From contig JAZLJW010000110.1 in the NCBI GenBank assembly GCA_045597345.1, positions 1 to 64,000 of the forward strand: DNA of 64,000 nt, given 5' to 3'. The DNA comes from Treponema_I sp045597345 (GTDB lineage: Bacteria; Spirochaetota; Spirochaetia; Treponematales; Treponemataceae). The notes under the pieces were generated by a model. That model saw only the letters and a program-made list of their open reading frames with translations. It searched no databases and was not told the origin of the DNA. Shown in pieces: positions 50,351 through 57,362 of this stretch (its first letter is position 1; each line of letters opens with the position of its first letter). The translations under genes were made by a program, and so were the position numbers.

Positions 50351-50363
50351 GTCTTGGCGGACA
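50351..50363 (+). repeat. 13-bp repeat GTCTTGGCGGACA, copy E
   Basis: Non-coding, 20 bp before ATG 50384, followed by GAGATTAAGGGAG, whose end is the ribosome site of the HNH gene. A CTACGC/GCGTAG hairpin and a TATAAT box lie just upstream. Confidence 0.6.
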
Positions 50364-50383
50364 GAGATTAAGGGAGTTGTTTA

Positions 50384-50932
50384 ATGACTACTGAAGAGTG
50401 GAGAGACATCAATGGGTACGAGGGGCGTTATCAGGTATCTAATAAAGGCAGAGTAAAATCTTTACCAAGATACGTGAATAATCATACCGGTAAACTCTTG
50501 GTAAAAGAAAAATTTATAACATTATCAAAAACGCCTAAAGGATATTTGCATTGTTATCTATCAAAAGGTTCTCGTGATAAATGTTTTTTAGTTCATCGTC
50601 TTGTGGCAGATGCGTTTATTCCTAATCCTGATAATAAACCACAGGTAAACCATATCGATTGCAACAAGGAAAACAATACTGTTGAAAATCTTGAATGGTG
50701 TACTAATGGTGAAAATCAAATTCATGCATATAAGAATGGATTAAATTATGTAACTGGAAGAGCTGGTAGACCAAAAAGAAAAGTAAATCAAATTGATATT
50801 AGAACTCTCAGCGTAATAAAGACTTATAACTCAATTGCTGAAGCTCAGAGAATAACTCATTCAAAAAACATTGGAATGGTTTGTCGTGGTGAAAGAAACT
50901 CTGCAAACGGTTTTTATTGGAGTTATGTATGA
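50384..50932 (+). CDS. NUMOD4/HNH homing endonuclease
   Basis: 182 residues. EEWRDINGYEGRYQVSNKGRV is NUMOD4; FLVHRLVADAFIPN, VNHIDCNKENN and NLEWCTN are the HNH core; the C-terminus (SVIKTYNSIAEAQRITHSK) is a NUMOD1-type DNA-binding helix. A free-standing selfish endonuclease next to, and overlapping by ATGA, the intein-bearing methyltransferase. Confidence 0.8.
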   Translation: MTTEEWRDINGYEGRYQVSNKGRVKSLPRYVNNHTGKLLVKEKFITLSKTPKGYLHCYLSKGSRDKCFLVHRLVADAFIPNPDNKPQVNHIDCNKENNTVENLEWCTNGENQIHAYKNGLNYVTGRAGRPKRKVNQIDIRTLSVIKTYNSIAEAQRITHSKNIGMVCRGERNSANGFYWSYV

Positions 50933-52764
50933 GAGGTTTATTTGATTCTTCGGTAGATGTCAGAATTGACAAACCAATCCGCATGATTTCGTTATTTGCC
51001 GGCTATGGGTCACCTGAGATGGCTCTTAAACGGTTAGGTGCAAAGTTTGAACACCATTTCGTATGTGAATGGGATAAGTATGCTGTGAAGTCTTACAACG
51101 CAGTACATGGTACTAATTTTGAGACTTCCGATGTACGAAATATTCACGGTTCTGACTTAAAAATCACAGACACTGACAAGTTTTGCTATATGCTTACATA
51201 CAGTTTTCCATGTTTTACAGGGGAAACTCTTGTTTTAACAGATAATGGACTTAAACAGATTAAAGATGTTTGTGAAGGCGAATCTGTTATTTCTCATGAT
51301 GGTGCTTATCATAAAATAATTGCAGCAAAAAAAACTGGTACTAAACAGATTTGGACTGTTAAGTCTATGGCGTCTCCTGAAATTAATTGTACAGAAAATC
51401 ATCCGTTTTATGTAAGGAAAATGTATAGAAAGTACCCTGTATATCAGAATGGTAAAAGGGGTGCGGAAAGACATTTTTCAGAACCTGAATGGGTAAGATG
51501 TGATGAACTTACAAAGAATCACTATTTGGGAATAGCTATAAATCAAAACTTAAAAATGCCTGATTGGGATGGCGTTGTATTCAAGTGGAATGATGGCAGA
51601 TCAGATAGATTATCAAAATGCATTGATGTTAAAAATCATTCATTTTGGTGGTTAATGGGTCGTTATGTAGGTGACGGATGGGTAAGACAACAGGGTGGAA
51701 TTATTATCTGTTGTGCAAACAACGAAGAATCCGAAATTCTTGTTCATGTCAGAAATTGCGGATTCAATTACTCTATTGTTTCAGAAAAAACCGTAAAAAA
51801 AATCCATATACCAATTAAAGAACTCTCAGAGTTCGTTAAATGTTTTGGCCATGGTGCTGAAAACAAGCATATACCTAATTTTATGTTTGATATGCCTGTA
51901 CCATATCTTGAAAGTTTTATTGACGGGTATGTTAGTGCTGATGGTTGGATCAGAAAAGACGGTTTGCACAAAGTATCAAGTATTAGTAAAAACCTGATTT
52001 ATGGAACAGCTCAGCTTGTAGCAAAAGTATATAAGACTCCATACAAAATCTATTTGAATAAAAGAAGGCCTATTGTTGAAATAGAAGGACGTATTTGTAA
52101 TCAGAAATCAGGATACGAACTTGTTTGGAAGAAAGAAAAAAGAAAGCAAGATAAAGCATTTTATGAAGATGGTTTTATTTGGTGTCCTGTAAGAGAAGTT
52201 TCAAAAACTGAAAAAATAGAAGATGTTTTTGATATTGAAGTAGAAGAATCTCATTCTTTCACTGCAAACGGTGTAATTGTTCATAACTGTACTGATTTGA
52301 GCCTGGCCGGGAAACAAGCCGGTATGAAAAAGGGGTCAGGAACTCGTAGTGGGTTACTCTGGGAAGTAGAGCGCATTCTTTCTGAATTACATACTTCCGG
52401 CATGGATAAGCCACAAGTACTATTCATGGAAAACGTCCCTCAGGTATGCGGCGAAAAGAATATTGACGATTTCAATAATTGGGTTCGTTTCCTTGAATCA
52501 ATCGGTTATCACTCATTCTTGCAGATTCTTAATGCGAAAGATTACGGAGTAGCTCAAAATCGCGAACGTGCTTTCATGTTTTCATTTCTTGACGATGTTT
52601 ATTACGAATTTCCAAAACCAATAGAACTTAATAAGTGTGTCATTGATTATCTTGACGAAGAAGTAGACAAAAAGTACTTCATAACAAGTGAAAAGGCTGA
52701 GAAACTGCTTGCTTCTTTGGTTGATACAGGTGTTTTGGAATCGGATTCAAAGGCTTCATCATGA
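50929..52764 (+). CDS. C5-cytosine DNA methyltransferase core with intein
   Basis: 611 residues before splicing, 252 after. Extein: motif I ISLFAGYGSPEMAL, EWDKYA, motif IV split by the intein as TYSFP / CTDLSLAG, ENVPQV (motif VI) and GYHSFLQILNAKDYGVAQNRERAF (motif VIII). It ends before the target-recognition part and motifs IX-X, which lie in the overlapping frames that follow. ATG 50929 overlaps the HNH stop. Methylates cytosine, likely against host restriction. Confidence 0.8.
   Translation: MRGLFDSSVDVRIDKPIRMISLFAGYGSPEMALKRLGAKFEHHFVCEWDKYAVKSYNAVHGTNFETSDVRNIHGSDLKITDTDKFCYMLTYSFPCFTGETLVLTDNGLKQIKDVCEGESVISHDGAYHKIIAAKKTGTKQIWTVKSMASPEINCTENHPFYVRKMYRKYPVYQNGKRGAERHFSEPEWVRCDELTKNHYLGIAINQNLKMPDWDGVVFKWNDGRSDRLSKCIDVKNHSFWWLMGRYVGDGWVRQQGGIIICCANNEESEILVHVRNCGFNYSIVSEKTVKKIHIPIKELSEFVKCFGHGAENKHIPNFMFDMPVPYLESFIDGYVSADGWIRKDGLHKVSSISKNLIYGTAQLVAKVYKTPYKIYLNKRRPIVEIEGRICNQKSGYELVWKKEKRKQDKAFYEDGFIWCPVREVSKTEKIEDVFDIEVEESHSFTANGVIVHNCTDLSLAGKQAGMKKGSGTRSGLLWEVERILSELHTSGMDKPQVLFMENVPQVCGEKNIDDFNNWVRFLESIGYHSFLQILNAKDYGVAQNRERAFMFSFLDDVYYEFPKPIELNKCVIDYLDEEVDKKYFITSEKAEKLLASLVDTGVLESDSKASS
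51211..52287 (+). other. intein with LAGLIDADG endonuclease
   Basis: 359 residues, starting Cys (CFTGETLVLTDNGL), block B near CTENHPFY, and ending SFTANGVIVHN before extein Cys. Two LAGLIDADG-type motifs: LMGRYVGDGW and FIDGYVSADGW. Removal joins SFP to CTDLS, restoring the catalytic Pro-Cys of the methyltransferase. All residues for splicing are visible, so it is likely active. Confidence 0.85.
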
Positions 52765-52946
52765 AGAAACTTATTCACGCAATACTGATGAAAAGTGATG
52801 GATCTGGTCACTTAACTGATGCATCTCACCATAAGGCAAAGATAACAGATCAGTGTTGTGCAGCAACAATAACGGCAAGGTATTTCAAAGGAATATCTAG
52901 TAACGGTGACAATATGGTGATTGTGGTATCTGAAAATGAACGATGA
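52761..52946 (+). CDS. methyltransferase recognition-module frame 1
   Basis: 61 residues, ATGA overlap with the core gene. ATITARYFKGISSNGDNMVIV has the 'TIT-x-Y' pattern found in the target-recognition region of C5 methyltransferases. Too short to act alone. It may be a separate subunit or a piece of a split protein. Frame differs from the core. Confidence 0.5.
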   Translation: MKKLIHAILMKSDGSGHLTDASHHKAKITDQCCAATITARYFKGISSNGDNMVIVVSENER

Positions 52947-53088
52947 TAAACAAGTTATTTTAGCTGGATACATAGACAAAGGAACGGGGAAACATCAAAG
53001 CAATTGCGTCTATATTCCCTGGGGGGGGTATCACCTACGTTGTGCGCTACTATTGGCGTTAAAGCGCCTGCAGTTATGTTTGTTGTAA
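52936..53088 (+). pseudogene. recognition-module frame 2, frameshifted at G8 tract
   Basis: ATG 52936 overlaps the previous frame. KQVILAGYIDKGTGKHQSNCVYIP reads well to the G8 tract (53021-53028); after it the sensible reading GGVSPTLCATIGVKAPAVMFV is in another frame. One more G would restore it and extend the frame to TGA 53115-53117. As sequenced it stops at 53088. Either phase-off or a decayed module. Confidence 0.5.
53021..53028 (+). repeat. G8 homopolymer in methyltransferase module 2
   Basis: Eight G directly before the codons for Ser-Pro-Thr-Leu. Length decides the frame: nine would join both halves of the module. Confidence 0.6.
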
Positions 53089-53097
53089 GGTGTTGTG

Positions 53098-53301
53098 ATG
53101 ATTCTGATAGGCGGTGAACAGAAACACCAGAGTTGCCAAATCGTAGGTGAAATGGATAACTCAGACGGTACTTTTGAGAGTGCTAACAGAGTTTATAGCG
53201 TATATGGCTGTTCCCATACGATTACAACAGGTTCTGGTGGTATACCAAAGTTTTTAGTTTGTTATGGAAAAAGAGATTGTAAGGATAAAACAGGCAACTA
53301 A
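53098..53301 (+). CDS. recognition-module frame 3
   Basis: 67 residues; AGGTG 6 nt upstream. Has the same pattern as the other modules: KHQSCQIVGEMDN, RVYSVYGCSHTITTGSGGIPKFLV. Overlaps module 2's restored end and module 4's start. Probably an additional target-recognition unit of the methyltransferase array. Confidence 0.5.
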   Translation: MILIGGEQKHQSCQIVGEMDNSDGTFESANRVYSVYGCSHTITTGSGGIPKFLVCYGKRDCKDKTGN

Positions 53302-53875
53302 GACAGGCTACATAGAAATGGAATCAGGAGGTGTAGCTGATTTGTCTTACCCTACAAGTGAATTAAGGCGCGGTAGAGTTCAGGGGGGGGGGATGATTTC
53401 ACCAACATTAACCTGTGGCGGAGGAGAGATCTACAGGATTGAGAAACGAAGGTTTTTTGAGCGGGCGTTGGAAACTTTAAGAGAAAACGACTGTGAAGTA
53501 GGTGATACAGTGGATGCGTTTAACAAGAAAGTAAATAAAACAGGGATATGTCCTACGATAACTACAAGACCTGAGGGTTTTAAGACGGCAATTCTGCCGG
53601 TTGTAAAAGGAAATGGTGACGGTTTGGAGGATATGGCAGTTATGGAATACAAAATCAGAAAGCTTACAGAACGTGAGTGTTTGCGGCTGATGGATGTAGC
53701 AGAAGAAGATATAGACAAGATGGCAGAAGTAAACAGTGCCACTCAGATGTATCGTCAAGCAGGAAATTCGATAGTTGTTAATGTTATGTGTGCCATGTTC
53801 AGCCAGCTGAATATTCAAGGTATAAGACCTTGGAATGACGCAATTAGAGTCGGTTTTTTGGATTCAAAGAAATGA
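53264..53875 (+). CDS. methyltransferase recognition domain plus motifs IX-X
   Basis: 203 residues. Two module-like parts (RVQGGGMISPTLTCGGG and TGICPTITTRPEGFKTAI), then IRKLTERECLRLMDV (motif IX) and NSATQMYRQAGNSIVVNV (motif X). With the core gene it makes up a full C5 methyltransferase in two chains, as known for split enzymes. G10 tract inside the first module is in frame as sequenced. Confidence 0.7.
   Translation: MEKEIVRIKQATKTGYIEMESGGVADLSYPTSELRRGRVQGGGMISPTLTCGGGEIYRIEKRRFFERALETLRENDCEVGDTVDAFNKKVNKTGICPTITTRPEGFKTAILPVVKGNGDGLEDMAVMEYKIRKLTERECLRLMDVAEEDIDKMAEVNSATQMYRQAGNSIVVNVMCAMFSQLNIQGIRPWNDAIRVGFLDSKK
53383..53392 (+). repeat. G10 homopolymer in methyltransferase module 4
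   Basis: Ten G before Met-Ile-Ser-Pro-Thr-Leu, the same place relative to the PTL motif as the G8 tract. A change of one G would remove motifs IX-X from this frame. Confidence 0.65.
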
Positions 53876-54045
53876 ATGAAACAATTTTACCTGTATGCAT
53901 CAATCTGTATGAGGGACCTGGTGGGGCAGAAACATCATTTCAGGATCGTGTATATCTTGTAGATAAAATATCAGTTGCTATTACGAGTTCGTTCAGACCA
54001 TGGTATTTAGTGCCTGGTAATGAAGATAGAAATAATAATGAGTGA
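53872..54045 (+). CDS. recognition-module-like small protein
   Basis: 57 residues, ATGA overlap with the previous stop. DRVYLVDKISVAITSSFRPWYLV has the form of the recognition modules upstream (compare RVYSVYGCSHTITTG). May be a spare or accessory module placed behind the C-terminal domain. Low certainty for function, good for being a gene. Confidence 0.45.
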   Translation: MNETILPVCINLYEGPGGAETSFQDRVYLVDKISVAITSSFRPWYLVPGNEDRNNNE

Positions 54046-54051
54046 ATATAT

Positions 54052-54252
54052 ATGGATTTGTTAGAAAAAGTATTCCTTTTGTTTTTATCATTATCGCTTA
54101 TTTTCTTTGCATTGGCATCATTTCTTTACAAGAACTTAGATGAAAATTCAAAGGTTTTGCATTTTTGTATCGGTATTTTCAAGTGGATGTGCCGTATATC
54201 ACTTTTGCTGTTAACAATACTTACACTTATAGGATGGATATTCTATGAATAA
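54052..54252 (+). CDS. two-helix small membrane protein
   Basis: 66 residues. Hydrophobic segments at about 6-26 and 43-62 with a polar KNLDENSK turn between, holin-like in form. Overlaps the M23 peptidase gene by 8 nt, which suggests the two work together in lysis. Confidence 0.5.
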   Translation: MDLLEKVFLLFLSLSLIFFALASFLYKNLDENSKVLHFCIGIFKWMCRISLLLLTILTLIGWIFYE

Positions 54253-54730
54253 AAAGATTTTGACATTTATTTCGTTAATCACGATGGTTTCGTTTACTGC
54301 CAGTGCATTGGAGTTTGATTTTCCTCTTCGTTGTTCATATGTGGTAACAAGCGAGTTGAGTGACAGGGGAATGCTTAAGATCGGTGAAGTAAACTCATGG
54401 GATGTAATACACAAGGGTGTAGATATAGCACCGATGGTGCATAACGCACCTGTGTATGCTGCGGCTGATGGCGTTGTTATAACACATTATCCGGCATGTT
54501 ATGGCGGCCATCCTACTTATGGCGTCTGCATCGTTATTAAGCATGCTGAGGGATTTTATACTCTTTACGCACATCTCGACTCTACTGTTGTTCGGGAAGG
54601 AATGGAAGTCAGTAAGGGGCAATATATCGGAAATACTGGTAATACCGGCATAAGTACAGGAGAACATCTTCACTTTGAGATTCTTCTTGATCCGCTTGTA
54701 TTACTTAATATTAATGCTATGGAATGGTAG
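54245..54730 (+). CDS. exported M23 (LytM) peptidase
   Basis: 161 residues. Signal peptide at 1-21 (KKILTFISLITMVSFTASA); HKGVDIA supplies the first His and Asp, GEHLHFEI the HxH zinc site, and YGVCIVIKHAEGFYTLYAHL the core strands. Cuts peptidoglycan cross-links from outside the membrane. With the small membrane protein before it, a possible second lysis module. Confidence 0.75.
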   Translation: MNKKILTFISLITMVSFTASALEFDFPLRCSYVVTSELSDRGMLKIGEVNSWDVIHKGVDIAPMVHNAPVYAAADGVVITHYPACYGGHPTYGVCIVIKHAEGFYTLYAHLDSTVVREGMEVSKGQYIGNTGNTGISTGEHLHFEILLDPLVLLNINAMEW

Positions 54731-54742
54731 TAGGAGTAAAAA

Positions 54743-55024
54743 ATGTTCGCAGTTGAAAGTGAAAAGATTGTTGATAAATTGATTGAAGCCGAATACAAAC
54801 AGGCTGTTAAACAGTATGGAAAGACATACGCAGATGAAAATGAAGCTCACGATGTCCTTTATGAAGAAATAATTGAATCCATTGAAGAAGTACGCAAGTT
54901 ATCGCCTAATCCTAAATGCGCTGCATACAATATTAAGAATGCCAGGGCTGCGATAAAAGAACTCGCCCAGGTTTGCGCGGTATGTGGAAAAATAATTGCC
55001 GGAGAAACTGAAAATGTCGGTTGA
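54743..55024 (+). CDS. small helical protein with CxxC
   Basis: 93 residues. KIVDKLIEAEYKQAVKQYG and HDVLYEEIIESIEEV are helices; C-terminal CAVCGKII holds one Cys pair. AGGAG upstream. Unknown family; similar proteins occur in phage early regions. Confidence 0.5.
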   Translation: MFAVESEKIVDKLIEAEYKQAVKQYGKTYADENEAHDVLYEEIIESIEEVRKLSPNPKCAAYNIKNARAAIKELAQVCAVCGKIIAGETENVG

Positions 55025-55199
55025 GGATGATGTTAAAAATATCATTTCAACTAATCAGCTTGTAGCGTTAAGAGATATTGTTCGCGCAACAGGACACACG
55101 TACTCTGAAGTCAATAACGCAATCATAACATTGACGAATAAAATCCCAATATACGAAGACATTAAGGATGGTGTAACAGTATACGGAGTTTTAGGATAG
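55014..55199 (+). CDS. small winged-helix-like protein
   Basis: 61 residues from ATG 55014, with GGAGA upstream and 11-nt overlap. LVALRDIVRATGHTYSEVNNAI and a closing hairpin (VTVYGVLG) look like a small winged helix. Unknown target. Confidence 0.45.
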   Translation: MSVEDDVKNIISTNQLVALRDIVRATGHTYSEVNNAIITLTNKIPIYEDIKDGVTVYGVLG

Positions 55200-55228
55200 A
55201 GTACGAAAAAGCGTATAAAATGATTGTA

Positions 55229-55249
55229 ATATAACAGATATTGTTATAT
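55229..55249. promoter_or_regulatory. perfect inverted repeat, possible operator
   Basis: ATATAACA and TGTTATAT separated by 5 nt, in the 75-nt gap before the gene at 55275. Confidence 0.4.
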
Positions 55250-55274
55250 AGTATTATTCATCGGGGAAATAATA

Positions 55275-55403
55275 ATGTGCAGTGGATGTTCTTTCTATCG
55301 TGTAGTTCCTGGCGGAAAATCAGAATCAGATGAATTTGTTTGTTGGAATTGGGATGGATGTCCTTATCAGGAAGATGAAAAAGATGAAGAGGATGAAGAA
55401 TGA
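55275..55403 (+). CDS. Cys-rich mini-protein
   Basis: 42 residues. MCSGCSF and CWNWDGC give four Cys in two pairs, with an acidic tail. ATGA overlap with the next gene and GGGGA upstream. Unknown. Confidence 0.45.
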   Translation: MCSGCSFYRVVPGGKSESDEFVCWNWDGCPYQEDEKDEEDEE

Positions 55404-55960
55404 CTGTTGAAGTACTGACAAACAATCCATATTACGTACTCAGAGATGTTAATTGTGTAACTATTGGAAAAAGGGCAATAAAAGGTAAAAAAGTTTCTTT
55501 TGATGATGAAGTTGCATTTTTCAAATCAAAGTTCCTGGCAGAACATTCTACGATTGAATGTCTTCAATTTCGTGTAGTTGATGATTCATGCCGCGGTGAT
55601 GTTGCAAGTCACATTGTGCGTACTACCAAAGGACTTCCGCGTTTTCAGGTGCAGAGCAGCAGACCAGATTGGAATGATGGCGAAGAGAGAAAACCGCTTG
55701 ATAAGACAACGGTTATTTTTTCTTCTGTATGGAATCCGCTTTCATGGATGCAGATGTGCCGGCAGAGATTATGCAATAGAGCGGCTGTTGATACCAAATT
55801 GTGGGTAATGGCTGTTCTGGATGAAATGAGATTATCTGGATGCCCTATGTTGGTTGCTTTGGAGCAGTGTTGTATTCCACAGTGTGTATACCGTGGGAAT
55901 ATCTGTTATGAAGAAAAACCGTGCGGTATGTGCCAGCATTGGAGGGATTTGGCAAAATGA
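55400..55960 (+). CDS. ThyX-like flavin-dependent thymidylate synthase
   Basis: 186 residues. FLAEHSTIECLQFRV, SHIVRTTKGLPRFQVQSSRPDW and MCRQRLCNRAAVDTKLWV follow the ThyX plan (EH..., RHR/RxxS region, MCRxR). The canonical RHR motif is altered, so activity is uncertain. C-terminal Cys-rich end (CCIPQCVYRGNICYEEKPCGMC) is unusual. dTMP synthesis for phage DNA. Confidence 0.55.
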   Translation: MTVEVLTNNPYYVLRDVNCVTIGKRAIKGKKVSFDDEVAFFKSKFLAEHSTIECLQFRVVDDSCRGDVASHIVRTTKGLPRFQVQSSRPDWNDGEERKPLDKTTVIFSSVWNPLSWMQMCRQRLCNRAAVDTKLWVMAVLDEMRLSGCPMLVALEQCCIPQCVYRGNICYEEKPCGMCQHWRDLAK

Positions 55961-56160
55961 AAATTATTGATATTGATAAAGATGGAAAAATCAAAGCTGC
56001 AGTTGAAGCAAATGATGGGTTTTGCCCATGTTTAGTTAATAAAGATACTACTACGCAGTGTATGTGCAGGGATTTTCGTGACAGTTATGCTGCACTGAAA
56101 AAAGGTGAATCAGTAACTTGCAGGTGTGGGCGTTATAAGGCAATTAACGAACACGTTTGA
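55957..56160 (+). CDS. ferredoxin-thioredoxin reductase-like Cys protein
   Basis: 67 residues, ATGA overlap. NDGFCPCLVNKDTTTQCMCRDF and a further CRCG match the CPC...CxC core of the FTR catalytic chain, a small protein often found in phages. May support redox of the ThyX-like neighbour. Residues for the iron-sulphur site are present. Confidence 0.6.
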   Translation: MKIIDIDKDGKIKAAVEANDGFCPCLVNKDTTTQCMCRDFRDSYAALKKGESVTCRCGRYKAINEHV

Positions 56161-56169
56161 AAGATCATA

Positions 56170-56243
56170 GGGATATTAGCTCAGCGGTTAGTAGCAGCGG
56201 ACTCATAATCCGTTTGTCCTTGGTTCAAATCCAAGATGTCCCA
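56170..56243 (+). tRNA. tRNA with anticodon CAT (Met or Ile2)
   Basis: 74 nt: acceptor GGGATAT/ATGTCCC, anticodon loop CTCATAA, T arm CTTGG-TTCAAAT-CCAAG, discriminator A, no encoded CCA. One mismatch in the D stem. Whether it reads AUG or, after lysidine change, AUA cannot be told. Confidence 0.85.
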
Positions 56244-56250
56244 TATATTT

Positions 56251-56309
56251 GTGCTACCGAAAAAAAATCGAAACAAGTGTATCGATGAACCATTTTCTCC
56301 AGGTAGCAC
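56251..56309 (+). other. stem-loop between tRNAs
   Basis: GTGCTACC (56251-56258) pairs with GGTAGCAC (56302-56309), with a TCGA...TCGA stem inside. No T arm, so not a tRNA. Possibly a processing signal or a small RNA. Confidence 0.3.
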
Positions 56310-56313
56310 ATTT

Positions 56314-56385
56314 GCCATGTTAGCTCAATGGTAGAGCAAGTGCATTGTAAGCATTAGGTTGTGGGTTCGAGTCCTACACATGGCT
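56314..56385 (+). tRNA. tRNA-Thr(TGT)
   Basis: 72 nt: acceptor GCCATGT/ACATGGC, D arm GCTC/GAGC, anticodon stem AGTGC/GCATT around ATTGTAA, T arm GTGGG-TTCGAGT-CCTAC. Clean cloverleaf; no CCA. Confidence 0.9.
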
Positions 56386-56487
56386 TTCTCACCTTATGGT
56401 GGGGTATTTTATCAATACGCTGTAGAAATGAATGGCGTAGTGGTTGTTTATAAGTAAGTAAGATTGGGTGTCGTTGGCATCCGTCTT

Positions 56488-56570
56488 GGCAGAAGTCGTG
56501 GGACTGCAAACTGTTTCCCAATATCCGCTATTACCCTTCTATGCATCAGGTTCAACTCCTGATTCTGCCA
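56488..56570 (+). tRNA. aberrant tRNA-like gene, Cys(GCA)-type loop
   Basis: Acceptor GGCAGAA (56488-56494) with TTCTGCC (56563-56569) and T arm TCAGG-TTCAACT-CCTGA are perfect. The middle is odd: only four bases stand where the D arm should be, then TGGGA and TCCCA enclose CTGCAAACTGTT, holding GCA in a loop of twelve. A tRNA remnant or an unusual tRNA. Confidence 0.45.
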
Positions 56571-56601
56571 TATCAAGCTAAAGTTAACCTTTTTTGCGGG
56601 C

Positions 56602-56937
56602 GTGGATGTGAATAAATATCACAATACCAAAATAGAGTGGAATGGTATTAAGTTTGACTCAGTTAAGGAATATAACCGTTATTTTGAACTTAAGCTCATG
56701 GAAAAGAATGGCGATATTAAAGCTCTTAAAAGACAGGTTTCCTTCTGCCTTATACCGTCATATAAACTCACTAACGGCAAGACAGAAAAAGCCGTTGAGT
56801 ACATTGCAGATTTTACATACACGACAAAAGATGGCCGTTACATTGTGGAAGATGTAAAGGGCTACCGTACAAAAGAGTACAAGCTGAAAAGAAAGATGAT
56901 GCTTGATCAATGGGGTATTGAAATCCTGGAAACATAG
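56602..56937 (+). CDS. DUF1064 endonuclease-like protein
   Basis: 111 residues from GTG. KYHNTKIEWNGIKFDSVKEYNRY, VEYIADFTYTTKDGRYIVEDVKG and TKEYKLKRKMM are the DUF1064 frame, a PD-(D/E)xK nuclease fold thought to resolve DNA branches. GGGC is a weak ribosome site. Right before the packaging genes. Confidence 0.75.
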   Translation: MDVNKYHNTKIEWNGIKFDSVKEYNRYFELKLMEKNGDIKALKRQVSFCLIPSYKLTNGKTEKAVEYIADFTYTTKDGRYIVEDVKGYRTKEYKLKRKMMLDQWGIEILET

Positions 56938-56940
56938 TTT

Positions 56941-56970
56941 TTGGAATAAATACCCATAATTTGATATAAT
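56941..56970 (+). promoter_or_regulatory. promoter before packaging operon
   Basis: TTGGAA at 56941-56946, 18 bp, TATAAT at 56965-56970. Leads to the gene at 57038 and the terminase genes. Confidence 0.6.
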
Positions 56971-57037
56971 ACAAGAAGAAGAAAGAACCTAATTATTGCT
57001 TATCTGCTGACCCGGCTAAGCCAAACAGGTTAAAAAG

Positions 57038-57349
57038 ATGAACGACCGCATGAAGTTCGTTGTTAAGTTCCTGGAAGAAAGATGCAATGATTCTTTTTAT
57101 GGGGCTGTAAAGTTTGGTATTGAACGTGGTTCAATAGTTTCAGTGGGAGAAGCAAACTCATACGATTCTGTTTTGTATACAGATGAATTAATCAATAATG
57201 AAAAACTTATGTCTTTGCTGTCCCCATGCTTTAAGACATCATTTAACGGAACTTTTATTTTCCGTATTAATGATGGAAGAATTGACGGATATGCCTACTC
57301 AAGAACTTTCAAAGGCGATGACCTTAAGCGTCTTATGGGGCTGTCCTGA
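57038..57349 (+). CDS. phage protein, unknown
   Basis: 103 residues, alpha/beta (FVVKFLEERCNDSFYGAVKF; INDGRIDGYAYSRTF). The ribosome site is poor (AGG 13 nt upstream). First gene of the packaging transcript. Not recognised. Confidence 0.45.
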   Translation: MNDRMKFVVKFLEERCNDSFYGAVKFGIERGSIVSVGEANSYDSVLYTDELINNEKLMSLLSPCFKTSFNGTFIFRINDGRIDGYAYSRTFKGDDLKRLMGLS

Positions 57350-57362
57350 ATCGGGGGCGTAT

